Counted from the stretch's first letter, positions 36,729 to 46,227 are shown. The stretch: DNA of 64,000 bases from Allotamlana fucoidanivorans (GCF_045788535.1 NZ_CP074074.1:2790001-2854000); one strand, 5' to 3'. Numbers and translations: made by a program. Notes: generated by a model not told the origin, from the sequence alone.

Positions 36729-38918
36729 ATGAAAAACAATGACGTTAAAACCTACTGGCGTAAGACTTTATTTATGGTTTTATGGCTTGCAAGTATAGCA
36801 ATAGCTCAGGCTCAAGTAGTTCTTGAAAAAGAAATAAAAATCACTGATCTCGGTCTTCATTTTGACGGAAGTAAAGTTACAAGTGGCGCCTCTAACACCG
36901 GAGATAATGCCCCTTATGATTATTTTTTTGGTCGTAATATTTCAGCACATGGTGATTGTATAAAGACGTATGGTGATTATGTTTTTATGACCTGGTATAG
37001 AGGAGGTAAAGAAGATAGGCATGTGATGCTAACCCGGTATAATACCAAAACAGGTACCATGGCTACTATAGAATTTCCACATAGGCATACGGGGTACCAA
37101 AATAAGTATTGGATTGGTGAATCGCACAACACAATTGCTGTAGGTGTAAGCCCTCTTGATGGTACCATTCATTTGTTATACGATATGCATTCTTACAGTC
37201 CTGCAAGACCATCTGATGGCAGTTTAGCAAATGATTATTTTAGGTATTCTTATTCGGTGAAAAATGCGGCATTGTTGCCCGATGCCGATTTTACTTTAGA
37301 TAAATTTGTTCAAAATGGTACCGGAGGATATAAGCATTTAAGCATGCCTGGATCTGCTGCTAATTCAGAATTCTTGTCATTAACCTACCCAAGATTTTTT
37401 CAAAATGAAGGTGGAGACCTTTTTATGTTGATGCGTGAAGGTGGGAATAATAATGGGATGTATAAGTTTATAAAATATGATTATAATACTGGTAATTGGG
37501 GAGACTTCACAGATTTTAATAGGTTAAATGCAAAAAGTCAACCCGGAATTGATTTTAACTGGGGACTTTACGGTGATATGAAATACGTTAACGGGAAATT
37601 GCGTATTGGTTTTCAGCGTAGATCTCAAGACAATAATGATAAATACCTATATCAAAACGGGGTGTATTACGCGTATTCTGATGACCAAACTGGAGCAACC
37701 GGTTGGAAAAACTATAAAGGAGAGGATTTTTCTGTACCCTTATGGGATGCAGATGAAATAAAGGTTATGGAGCCTGGAGATTATGTAACCACAACTCAAG
37801 CAAATAAAGTATACATTGTTGGTGGATTTGATTGGACAGTAACAGCAAATGAAGATGTGCATATTATAAGTCAGGTAAGAGATCTTGAAAATAATGTAAC
37901 TAAGAATTTACATACCTATAAGCCTTCTGGAGCAACTGATTTTATTACGTCTGAAGACTTTGCCGGAGGTGCTGCATTATATACTTCAGGAAACAGTATA
38001 TTTCTAATTGGGTTAACCAGTAGCAAGCGTATTTTTATAGAACAGGCTGAAGGAGGAACCAATAACTTTACTCGTGTTTATGAAGCAACCACTGGCAGAA
38101 CATTTGATCATGGGGTTGTACATATAGAGAACGGTAAGGTTTACTATTATTTAATGGAAAACAAAACTGGTAATGCCCAGCCTTTATACTTACAGATTAT
38201 TGATTTGGATATTGTTCCTAAGGATCCAACAAGCCCAAATAATTTTACAGTTCAATCCGTGGGTGAAACGTGTACAGGAATGAATAATGGTAAACTTGTT
38301 ATTAACGCAGAGGCCAATCATGATTATGTAGCTACTATTAATGGCGTTAATTATGGGTTTACACAAAATAAAACCATTGATAACCTAAGCCCTGGCACCT
38401 ATAATTTGTGTATTGATGTGGTGGGTAAAAGTTTTGAGCAATGCTTTGAGGTTAATATTCAGGCAGCAGAAAGTCTTACAGGTAAAATTAGTATTAGTAA
38501 ACAATCAGCAGTGGTTTCTGTGCAATCAGGCAATGCACCTTATGTAGTGATTAAGAATGGAGAGGAAGTGTTACAAACCTACCAATCTGATTTCAGTATA
38601 GATGTCTCTCACGGTGATGATATTCAAGTAAAAACGACTAAAGATTGTCAAGGTGTTCTGTCAAAAACCATTAATTTGTTTGAAGATTTGAAGGCTTATC
38701 CTAACCCCACAAACGGCGCATTTGAGCTGTTTATGCCCAATGATATGGATTATGTAGATTTAGAAGTTTACAATATCCAATCACAGGTGATAATCTCAAA
38801 ACGCTTTAAGGTTAATTCGGGAAAATTAAAGCTTAACCTAGAAGATAAACCCAGTGGTTTATATTTTGTGAAAGTGAATATAAAGAAACCAGTATTTATT
38901 AAAGTAATAAAAAATTAA
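36729..38918 (+). CDS. BNR-4 beta-propeller protein, candidate ulvan lyase (PL24/PL25-like), T9SS cargo
   Basis: The start is taken at ATG 36729 rather than the in-frame GTG at 36723. A signal peptide (ASIAIAQAQ) leads to a seven-bladed-propeller-type BNR-4 domain (about residues 30-500). It has a His-rich core FPHRHTGYQNKYWIGESHN and DGTIHLLYDMHSY, the layout expected for PL24/PL25-type ulvan lyases, which use His and Tyr for elimination. From about residue 505 comes a module of about 140 residues (FTVQSVGETCTGMNNGKLVI...) and then a type A T9SS domain (AYPNPTNGAFELF...KPVFIKVIKN). The same C-terminal module recurs in the beta-helix protein at 39812. Secreted initial depolymerisation is the inferred role; the PL family is not proven. 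Confidence 0.68.
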   Translation: MKNNDVKTYWRKTLFMVLWLASIAIAQAQVVLEKEIKITDLGLHFDGSKVTSGASNTGDNAPYDYFFGRNISAHGDCIKTYGDYVFMTWYRGGKEDRHVMLTRYNTKTGTMATIEFPHRHTGYQNKYWIGESHNTIAVGVSPLDGTIHLLYDMHSYSPARPSDGSLANDYFRYSYSVKNAALLPDADFTLDKFVQNGTGGYKHLSMPGSAANSEFLSLTYPRFFQNEGGDLFMLMREGGNNNGMYKFIKYDYNTGNWGDFTDFNRLNAKSQPGIDFNWGLYGDMKYVNGKLRIGFQRRSQDNNDKYLYQNGVYYAYSDDQTGATGWKNYKGEDFSVPLWDADEIKVMEPGDYVTTTQANKVYIVGGFDWTVTANEDVHIISQVRDLENNVTKNLHTYKPSGATDFITSEDFAGGAALYTSGNSIFLIGLTSSKRIFIEQAEGGTNNFTRVYEATTGRTFDHGVVHIENGKVYYYLMENKTGNAQPLYLQIIDLDIVPKDPTSPNNFTVQSVGETCTGMNNGKLVINAEANHDYVATINGVNYGFTQNKTIDNLSPGTYNLCIDVVGKSFEQCFEVNIQAAESLTGKISISKQSAVVSVQSGNAPYVVIKNGEEVLQTYQSDFSIDVSHGDDIQVKTTKDCQGVLSKTINLFEDLKAYPNPTNGAFELFMPNDMDYVDLEVYNIQSQVIISKRFKVNSGKLKLNLEDKPSGLYFVKVNIKKPVFIKVIKN

Positions 38919-38919
38919 A

Positions 38920-39624
38920 ATGAAAAGATCATATTTGTATTTAGTAATTCTAACGAGTATTTTTTTATCTTGTAGTGGTGGCGGAGATGATGATCCCGGC
39001 TCAAACCCAGAGCCTGCAAACACAGCACCAACAGTTCCAGTACAAACTTACCCGTTAAACAATACGCTTTGCATTGATAACAATGTTGTATTTGAATGGA
39101 ATGCTTCAACTGATAAAGAAGGAAATACCATAACGTATCGGGTTGAAGTATCTGAAAGTAATGATTTTGCTGCATTAGCATATGATGTTTCAAGTTCAGG
39201 CACGTCAAGAGTTTTAATTTTAGAAAAAGGAAAAGCCTATTACTGGAGGTTAAAAGCTAGAGATAATAAAGGAGAAGAAAGTGCCTATTCCGCAGTGAGT
39301 CAATTTTTAACCGAAGGTGATGGCGAGTCAAATCATTTGCCTTTTGCACCAGAGTTGGTGGCACCTGTATTAGATTCTGAAATTGATGGCACTAGTACCG
39401 CCTTAAGTTGGACAGCTAGTGATATAGATAATGATACTTTGAGCTATGATGTGTATTTAGATACCAACTCTGAGCCAACAACAAAAGTATCAGAAGGACA
39501 ATCAGCAACAACCTATGATGCCACAGGGTTAACTGCAGCATCTACCTATTATTTCAAAATAGTTGTTAAAGATGGTAATGGTGGCGTTACAATCGGACAA
39601 GTTTGGAGTTTTACAACAAAGTAA
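38920..39624 (+). CDS. Fn3-domain lipoprotein
   Basis: This 234-residue lipoprotein (FLSC, Cys18, followed by SGGGDDDPGS) starts one base after the stop of the propeller gene, so the two are tightly co-expressed. Two fibronectin type III-like repeats follow. The first reads PTVPVQTYPLNN...VVFEWNASTDKEGNTITYRVEVSES and the second PFAPELVAPVLDS...ALSWTASDIDNDTLSYDVYLDT. The Gly/Asp-rich stretch after the lipid Cys suggests surface export of the lipoprotein. No enzyme motif is seen. A surface glycan-binding (SGBP-like) or spacer protein paired with the lyase is likely. Confidence 0.7.
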   Translation: MKRSYLYLVILTSIFLSCSGGGDDDPGSNPEPANTAPTVPVQTYPLNNTLCIDNNVVFEWNASTDKEGNTITYRVEVSESNDFAALAYDVSSSGTSRVLILEKGKAYYWRLKARDNKGEESAYSAVSQFLTEGDGESNHLPFAPELVAPVLDSEIDGTSTALSWTASDIDNDTLSYDVYLDTNSEPTTKVSEGQSATTYDATGLTAASTYYFKIVVKDGNGGVTIGQVWSFTTK

Positions 39625-39634
39625 TTTTATAGCA

Positions 39635-39673
39635 AAGAGGATTGTAAATTAACTGTGAATTTACAATCCTCTT
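39635..39673 (+). terminator. Hairpin after gene 38920-39624
   Basis: A perfect 16-bp stem (39635-39650 with 39658-39673) with a 7-base loop follows the stop. The downstream tract is T-rich but not a clean run. Confidence 0.7.
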
Positions 39674-39811
39674 GTTATTATACTTCTTATTTGCACAAAA
39701 AAATATTTTTATCCACTTTTTTAGGAATTTTGTGTGCTTCCCGAATGTTAACTTTGTGTGATTTTAGAGAGTATTCGTGTTTATTGCTATAACAGTAACA
39801 CGAACAAGTAA

Positions 39812-42460
39812 ATGGTGACTATGAAAAAAATAATCTATTCTATATTTATTCTAACGGGTTTGGTATGTTATGCCCAAAACACAGAAGCACCATCTTGGGT
39901 AGATTTTGCTTCTAAAAAATTAACCGGTAAGTTGTCTGAGGCTACACTAAATGATTTCTCTTATACAGGCTATCATTTCTCAGAAAAGGAACTGCCAGAT
40001 GTTTCTGGTTGGAATACTATAAGCGTCACCGATTATGGAGCAATACCGAACGATACAGGATATGACGATGCAGCCATTCAAGCCGCTATTGATGCTGCCG
40101 AGGCTAGTAACCAACCCACCGTTGTTTTTTTTCCTGCCGGTCGGTATATCGTGTCCAGTGAAACCACAAAAACCCAACCTATTACCATTAGCGGCAGTAA
40201 TATTGTATTAAAAGGAGCTGGAAAGGGGGCTGGTGGCACAGAAATTTATGCCGATAAATTTAATGAAAACAAGTTTGGTAGTGGAGTAGCTCATTATAGG
40301 TTTATGTTTATACCATCAACTACAGATTCAAATGATATTACCCAAGTAACCGCAGAAATTAGAAAAGGTGACTTTGAAGTTACGGTTATGAACACAGCCA
40401 ACCTATCTGTTGGACAATATGTCGATTTATATCAAAGAACCACGGCTAACCTAGAAGCTAATATGCCTGGTTTAACGCCTAACCCTAATTGGGGCGCTAT
40501 TAGTAATAATGGAATTCGCCCTTATGAAAAACATCTAATTACCAAAATTTCAGGTAATAAAGTAACCTTTAAAAACCCTGTGCAACTAAACATGCCGTTA
40601 TCTTCAACTACAGTTTTAAAAACGTATAACACCATAAGCGAAGTAGGGGTAGAGGATATTTTATTTACAAGTGCCTGGAAAGATTATCCAGAAATTTTTG
40701 TGCATCATGCCAATGAGATTGTTGATTCTGCATGGCAATCTGTTTATTTTGGAAATGTGGTAAACGGATGGATAAGAGATTGTGATTTTAAAGATTGGAA
40801 TGAATGCATTCAGATAGAAAGAAGTACAGCTGTTACAGTAAAAGATGTGCATATATATGGGAAACGCGGGCACGCAAGTTACTATTCTAAATATAGTTAC
40901 GGTGTTCTTTTTGAGAATTGCGTAGATACATGTGATCAAGGTCTTGCCGACGGTAGGAAAGGTATGTTACATGGTCCTGGTATGCGCTGGAGTACAACAA
41001 GCACTGTATTCGTTGATTGCGAGATGCAAATAGATCAATCTATAGATTGCCATGGGTATCATCCTTACTCCAATTTATTGGATAATATTCAAGGAGGAAA
41101 GCTTTTGGGTAATGGTGGTGCCGAAAATGCCTACCCTAATAGTGGACCGTATTTGACTTTTTGGAATTTTAAGCATGATGCTAATTTTACTACAAGACTT
41201 TACGACTTTTGGTTTAACTCTGGCACGACTGAACGAAGAACCCATACTTTTGCATATCCTTATTTTATAGGCTTTCAGGTAGGTGCTGGAGAGACAATTT
41301 ATTTTAAAAATGAAGGGTTAGATGAGCTGCGAGATCAGCAAGTGTATCCTAATTCGCTATTTGATGCACAATTACAGTTACGCTTGTTTGGCGGTTATAT
41401 GTCGGCATCATCATCAAAAGTTAGTGCTGAAGCTAAATTGGCAAATGATGGTAAGGATGTCACGTTTTGGGAATCCAATGGTGTTGGATCGGGAGAATGG
41501 TTGATGTTAGATTTGGGTATTAATAAATCTATTCAGGGAGTAACATTAAAGGAACCCTTAGCGAAAATTAAAGATTGGACATTAGAATATTGGGATAATT
41601 CAACTTGGAAGGAAGTGGCCGTAGGATCAAGAATAGGTACTGGCAATACCGTTAATTTTGATGTAATAACTTCCCGTAAGCTTCGTTTAAATGTAGTTAG
41701 CATGTTGGCAGGGCAAGAAGCCGCTTCAGCATCCATTACGGCATTTGAAATTATACCCGGACCTTTAGAGTTATCTGCTGATAATTTCACCATTGAAACA
41801 GTAGGAGAAACTTGTTTTGATAAACAAAATGGAAAAATTGTTATTAATGCTAATACAATCTATGATTATGTTGCTGCTATTAATGGAGCAACTTATAATT
41901 TCACAGATACGACCACCATTGAAAATCTTCCGTCAGGAACTTATGATTTATGTATTACTGTTGAGGGAGAAGATTTTGAGCAGTGTTATCAGGTTACTAT
42001 TGCGAGTGGCATTAATTTAACCGGTAAAATTCAGGTGGTTAAACAATCTGTTCAGGTAACTGTTGATACTGGTGTTCCGCCATATAGCGTATTTAAGAAT
42101 GGTACTCAGGTCTTGGAGACCTATCAATCTAGTTTTAATATAGAAGCAAATCAAGGGGATAATCTCGTTGTAAAAGGTAAAGATGCTTGCCAAGGTGAGC
42201 TAGCAAAGACAGTGGACTTTTTGAGTGATATTCAAGCATATCCAAATCCTTCAAACGGATGGTTTGAAGTTTTTATCCCTACTGATTTAAAACAGGTAGA
42301 AGTTGAACTTTATAATATGCACGGACAGTTAGTTGTAATGAATAAACAACAGCTTAATGCAGGAAAGCTTTTAATAGATATTGTTGATAAGCCCAATGGT
42401 ATGTATATTTTAAAGCTAAACCTAGAGAAACCGATTTTCGTTAAATTGATAAAGTATTAA
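39812..42460 (+). CDS. Parallel beta-helix (pectate-lyase-superfamily) protein with discoidin-like and T9SS domains
   Basis: This 882-residue protein has a signal peptide (SIFILTGLVCYAQ); the ATG at 39821 may be the true start. Residues about 60-500 have the Pectate_lyase_3 beta-helix pattern (ISVTDYGAIPNDTGYDDAAIQAAIDAAEASNQPTVVFFPAGRY), later DVHIYGKRGHASYYSKYSYGVLFENC. An F5/8C-like segment follows (about 530-650: SAEAKLANDGKDVTFWESNG...WLMLDLG). The C-terminal module (FTIETVGETCFDKQNGKIVINAN...) and T9SS tail are homologous to those of the propeller protein at 36729. It is a candidate lyase or glycosidase secreted by T9SS. It has a perfect -7 box (TAACTTTG 39749-39756) but no convincing operator repeat. 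Confidence 0.7.
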   Translation: MVTMKKIIYSIFILTGLVCYAQNTEAPSWVDFASKKLTGKLSEATLNDFSYTGYHFSEKELPDVSGWNTISVTDYGAIPNDTGYDDAAIQAAIDAAEASNQPTVVFFPAGRYIVSSETTKTQPITISGSNIVLKGAGKGAGGTEIYADKFNENKFGSGVAHYRFMFIPSTTDSNDITQVTAEIRKGDFEVTVMNTANLSVGQYVDLYQRTTANLEANMPGLTPNPNWGAISNNGIRPYEKHLITKISGNKVTFKNPVQLNMPLSSTTVLKTYNTISEVGVEDILFTSAWKDYPEIFVHHANEIVDSAWQSVYFGNVVNGWIRDCDFKDWNECIQIERSTAVTVKDVHIYGKRGHASYYSKYSYGVLFENCVDTCDQGLADGRKGMLHGPGMRWSTTSTVFVDCEMQIDQSIDCHGYHPYSNLLDNIQGGKLLGNGGAENAYPNSGPYLTFWNFKHDANFTTRLYDFWFNSGTTERRTHTFAYPYFIGFQVGAGETIYFKNEGLDELRDQQVYPNSLFDAQLQLRLFGGYMSASSSKVSAEAKLANDGKDVTFWESNGVGSGEWLMLDLGINKSIQGVTLKEPLAKIKDWTLEYWDNSTWKEVAVGSRIGTGNTVNFDVITSRKLRLNVVSMLAGQEAASASITAFEIIPGPLELSADNFTIETVGETCFDKQNGKIVINANTIYDYVAAINGATYNFTDTTTIENLPSGTYDLCITVEGEDFEQCYQVTIASGINLTGKIQVVKQSVQVTVDTGVPPYSVFKNGTQVLETYQSSFNIEANQGDNLVVKGKDACQGELAKTVDFLSDIQAYPNPSNGWFEVFIPTDLKQVEVELYNMHGQLVVMNKQQLNAGKLLIDIVDKPNGMYILKLNLEKPIFVKLIKY

Positions 42461-42502
42461 ATGCTATCAGTGTCTTTATTTATTTAGACGAAATGCAATG
42501 TA

Positions 42503-42537
42503 AAGAGGTGGTTTAATGTATATTTAAACCACCTCTT
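42503..42537 (+). terminator. Terminator after gene 39812-42460
   Basis: The perfect 14-bp stem AAGAGGTGGTTTAA (42503-42516) with its complement at 42524-42537 has a 7-base loop. Confidence 0.75.
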
Positions 42538-42818
42538 AATATATTATATTCGTTTTAAAAAAGACTTGGGTTTTAATCTCTATACGTTAATTAACTTACT
42601 CTCAAAGTCCTATAGATATTTATAAATTGGTATCTATGTAAAAACTAAAGATCTTTTTACTTCAATTGCATTTTAACGTGTTTTATTGTGTTTTGTCGAT
42701 TAATACTTTTTTGTTTTCTTTTTGTTGCTTTTTTCTTACATTATTGCTGAATCTATTGATTTTGTTTATGTAAATGGATAATATGTCATTTTTATTACAC
42801 GTTTAATGTCAAAATCAT

Positions 42819-42864
42819 CAGGATTGTACAGGATAGTTCATTTGTAATTATTTTAATACTTACT
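42819..42864 (+). promoter_or_regulatory. PUL operator/promoter site 12 (BNR-4 protein 42926)
   Basis: CAGGATTGTACAGGATA (42819-42835) has two perfect CAGGAT half-sites 10 bp apart. The nearest TA-starting -7 candidate (TACTTACT, 42857) is 21 bp away rather than 20 and is weak. Confidence 0.6.
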
Positions 42865-42925
42865 TCTATTATGCATTAGTGTAACGGCTAATGCTAGTAT
42901 TAATTAACTTAAACATTAATAGCAG

Positions 42926-45900
42926 ATGAACAAAATTACCAGAACAAATGTTTCAATTAAGAGCCACTTAAAGCTGGCTTTGGCTTTATGTATTTTTTTT
43001 AGCTCAGTAAACGTGTTTCTTGCTCAAGTACAGTTAGAACAAGAAATAAAAATTTCAGATTTAGGTCTTTATTTTGATGGAAGTAAAGTAACCGGAGGAG
43101 CTTCAAACACCGGAGAAACAGCACCGTATGATTATTTTTTTGGCAGAGTGATTACACCGCATGGTGATTGTATTAAAGCGTACAACGAGTATGTTTTTAT
43201 GACCTGGTACCGAGGTGGTAAAGCAGATCGGCATGTTATGTTAACCCGTTATAATACCAATACAGGAAGTATGGTAACTATTGAGTTTCCGCATCGCCAT
43301 ACGGGGTATCAAAATAAATGGTGGATCGGTGAATCGCATAACACCATTGCCGTAGGCATAAGTCCACTAGATGGTACCATTCATTTATTGTATGATATGC
43401 ATGCCTACAGCGCAACAAAACCTTCAGATGGAAGTTTGGCCAACGACTATTTTAGGTATTCTTATTCTATTGCCAATGCCGCTTCTTTGCCAGATGCCGA
43501 TTTTACTCTGGATAAGTTTGTACAAAACGGAAGTGGCGGCTATAAACATTTAAGAATGCCTGGAAGTGCTCCGCAGTCTGAATTTGTGGCTTTAACTTAT
43601 CCGAAATTCTTTTTAAATGATGGTGGAGAACTTTTTATGCTCATGCGAGAAGGAGGAAACAATAATGGTATGTACAAATTCATAAAGTATAATGCTAGCA
43701 CTGGGAATTGGGGCAATTTTACCGATTTTAATGCTTTAAATGCTAAAAGCCAGCCTGGTATTACCTATAATTGGGGACTGTATGGTGAAATGAAATATAT
43801 AAATGGAAAACTGCGAATTGGTTTTCAACGTCGATCGTCCAATAATACAGATAAATTCGAGTATCAAAATGGTGTTTACTATGCTTATTCGGATAATCAG
43901 GATGGCGTTGGCGGATGGAAAAATCAGCAAGGACAAAGTTTTAGTACACCCTTATATGATGCAGACTTTATTAAAGTAATGGAACCCGGAGATTATGTGC
44001 AAACCACGCAAACGAATATGGTGCGTATTGTTGATGGATTTGATTGGACCGTGACAAGTCAAGGCGATGTACATATTATTAGTAAAGTAAAAGATAATGA
44101 GTTTAATGTTACCAAGTATTTACACACCTATAAACCTAGTGGATCTTCAAATTTCGTTACTTCAGAAGATTTTTCTGGAGCCTCGGACATTTATACAGCT
44201 GGTAACAGTATTTATATTATTGGCTTAACTTCTGGGGGGAGAGTGTTTGTTGAAAAAGCTGCAGGAGGCACTAATAACTTTACGCGTATCTATGAAGCTA
44301 CTGGAGGAAAAGTGTTTAACCACGGAAAAGTGCATATCGCCAATGGTAAATTGTTTTATTATTTAATGGAAAAGCAATCGGGTAATGCACAACCAATATA
44401 TCTTCAAATAATAGATTTAGATATTCCTATCGAAGTGCCATCCCATTCAGTAACATTAACTACACCTGATGATAATGCCACATATCTTGTTGGCGAACCT
44501 GTTACTATAAGTGCTAGTACAGCAGTTACCGGAGGTTCTACCATAACTAAAGTTAACTTCAGAATTAATAATGTTTTTAATAAACAAGATACTACAGCAC
44601 CTTATACCTATATTTGGACACCAGATACTCCGGGTACTTATACTATTGATGCAGTGGCCTATAATGCCAATAACGAGAAGGAGTATTCAAATGTAAGAAC
44701 CATTACGGTAAATGCTACGATACCTCCAGAGGTTAATTTTGTGCAACCTTCGGGAGATATAGTTTTAGATGAAGGTTATAGTTTAAGCGCAGAAGTAAAT
44801 GCAACGGATGCTGATGGTACAATAGAGAAGGTTGAATTGTTTATAGACGGCATATTAATACGCCAGGAAATAGTAGCGCCTTATGAGTGGGGCCAAGCAG
44901 GAACGCCTAATTCTGAAGAATTGAACGGTTTATCGGCAGGAACCTATACACTTACGGCAATAGCAACAGATAATGATGGGTTAACCGCAGAGTCGTCTAT
45001 AACGCTTACAGTAAATACAGTAGTACCACCTGAGGTTAGTTTTGTGCAACCGTCAGGAGATATAGTTTTAGATGAAGGTTATAGTTTAAGCGCAGAGGTG
45101 AATGCAACGGATGCTGATGGTACAATAGAGAAGGTTGAATTGTTTATAGATGGGACATTAATACGTGAGGAAATTGTAGCACCTTATGAGTGGGGGCAAT
45201 CAGGAACGCCTAATTCTGAAGAATTAAACGGTTTATCAGCAGGAACCTATACGCTTACGGCTATAGCAACAGATAATGATGGCTTAACGGCAGAGTCCTC
45301 TATTACGCTTACGGTAAATACTGTAGGTGTGAGCATTGAGTCTGTTGAAGAAGAGCAAGGAACTAATGTGGCGGCAAATTTAATAGATGGAAATACAAGT
45401 GATGATTCGAGGTGGAGCGCTAGAGGATTTCCTAAGTCTGTTGTATTTGATTTAGGTGTAAGTCGTCAAATCACAGGAACACAAATGTGGACTTATAAGA
45501 GTAGAGCTTATCAATACAGAGTAGAAACATCAAATTCACCTGATAGCGGGTTTGTTACATTTGCAGATGAAACAGGTAATACCTCAAATGCACAACCATT
45601 AACAACCAATTCTAGCGCCAATGCACGTTATGTAAAGTTAACAATTACTGGAGCTCATAATTATAATAGCAATTGGGTAAGTATTAATGAGTTTGAAATC
45701 TTGACAGGAAGTAGTGCCAAATCGGTAGCATCAAAAATTGTATCAGTTAAAGAAAAAAATGTTGAAGTTAAAGTCTATCCAAATCCAGCAAAAGAGCGTT
45801 TTACAATTCAATTAGAAGGCATAAACAGTGCTGATTTAAAGATGTATGACATGCTAGGGAAATTAGTATACACCAAAAAACTTCAAGGAGAAACAAAGGA

Positions 45901-45994
45901 AGAAATTACAGAACAATTCGAATCGGGTATTTATCTGTTGAGTATTTATGATGAAGAAGGAACAATGCATACGCATAGATTAATAATAAATTAA
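42926..45994 (+). CDS. BNR-4 beta-propeller protein with Ig repeats, discoidin domain and T9SS tail (candidate ulvan lyase)
   Basis: This 1022-residue paralogue of the protein at 36729 has a signal peptide (SSVNVFLAQ). Residues about 35-505 match the other propeller closely, including FPHRHTGYQNKWWIGESHN and DGTIHLLYDMHAY. Three Ig-like domains follow: one at about 510-598 and two nearly identical 101-residue units at 600-700 and 701-801. An F5/8-type (CBM32-like) domain spans about 803-925 (NLIDGNTSDDSRWSARGFPKSVVFDLG). The C-terminus is a T9SS sorting domain (VKVYPNPAKERFTI...). The two propellers thus share a catalytic-type core but carry unrelated C-terminal parts, suggesting different substrate targeting. 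The lyase role is inferred from fold and context. Confidence 0.7.
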   Translation: MNKITRTNVSIKSHLKLALALCIFFSSVNVFLAQVQLEQEIKISDLGLYFDGSKVTGGASNTGETAPYDYFFGRVITPHGDCIKAYNEYVFMTWYRGGKADRHVMLTRYNTNTGSMVTIEFPHRHTGYQNKWWIGESHNTIAVGISPLDGTIHLLYDMHAYSATKPSDGSLANDYFRYSYSIANAASLPDADFTLDKFVQNGSGGYKHLRMPGSAPQSEFVALTYPKFFLNDGGELFMLMREGGNNNGMYKFIKYNASTGNWGNFTDFNALNAKSQPGITYNWGLYGEMKYINGKLRIGFQRRSSNNTDKFEYQNGVYYAYSDNQDGVGGWKNQQGQSFSTPLYDADFIKVMEPGDYVQTTQTNMVRIVDGFDWTVTSQGDVHIISKVKDNEFNVTKYLHTYKPSGSSNFVTSEDFSGASDIYTAGNSIYIIGLTSGGRVFVEKAAGGTNNFTRIYEATGGKVFNHGKVHIANGKLFYYLMEKQSGNAQPIYLQIIDLDIPIEVPSHSVTLTTPDDNATYLVGEPVTISASTAVTGGSTITKVNFRINNVFNKQDTTAPYTYIWTPDTPGTYTIDAVAYNANNEKEYSNVRTITVNATIPPEVNFVQPSGDIVLDEGYSLSAEVNATDADGTIEKVELFIDGILIRQEIVAPYEWGQAGTPNSEELNGLSAGTYTLTAIATDNDGLTAESSITLTVNTVVPPEVSFVQPSGDIVLDEGYSLSAEVNATDADGTIEKVELFIDGTLIREEIVAPYEWGQSGTPNSEELNGLSAGTYTLTAIATDNDGLTAESSITLTVNTVGVSIESVEEEQGTNVAANLIDGNTSDDSRWSARGFPKSVVFDLGVSRQITGTQMWTYKSRAYQYRVETSNSPDSGFVTFADETGNTSNAQPLTTNSSANARYVKLTITGAHNYNSNWVSINEFEILTGSSAKSVASKIVSVKEKNVEVKVYPNPAKERFTIQLEGINSADLKMYDMLGKLVYTKKLQGETKEEITEQFESGIYLLSIYDEEGTMHTHRLIIN
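44723..45328 (+). repeat. Tandem 303-bp in-frame repeat encoding two near-identical Ig-like domains
   Basis: Two units of 303 bp (44723-45025 and 45026-45328) encode almost the same protein, starting PPEVNFVQPSGDIVLDEGY and PPEVSFVQPSGDIVLDEGY. Nucleotide differences are few and mostly silent, pointing to recent duplication or ongoing gene conversion. Confidence 0.85.
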
Positions 45995-46015
45995 ATTGTT
46001 AAGTTGCGTTCTCAT

Positions 46016-46047
46016 AAAAAACCAGGAATAAAATTCCTGGTTTTTTT
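46016..46047 (+). terminator. Terminator after gene 42926-45994
   Basis: A 14-bp stem (46016-46029 with 46033-46046) with a 3-base loop around CCAGGAAT ends in a T-run. Confidence 0.85.
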
Positions 46048-46110
46048 GTGTTAAAGCCTAAATGTGACGCGCATGCATAAGTTGGTTTTAAAAGTAAATA
46101 AATATAATAT

Positions 46111-46155
46111 CAAGACAGAGCAGGACAGTTTTTTGATAAAAAAAAAAGACCTTGC
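46111..46155 (+). promoter_or_regulatory. PUL operator/promoter site 13 (tandem GH78 operon)
   Basis: CAAGACAGAGCAGGACA (46111-46127) matches the repeat. The octamer 20 bp on (GACCTTGC) is a poor -7, and a better one, TAGTTTAA, lies at 46160-46167. Confidence 0.5.
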
Positions 46156-46227
46156 TGTTTAGTTTAATCAAGTTTTATCAGAAACTAAAAAAGAAAATAG
46201 CAAGGCTGGTTTAGGCTTTATTTAATA

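Larger units (their letters stand above)
42461..42925. other. Intergenic region before the second BNR-4 gene
   Basis: This 465-bp very A/T-rich spacer contains a terminator (42503-42537) and operator site 12 (42819-42864). I see no gene in the remainder. Confidence 0.5.
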
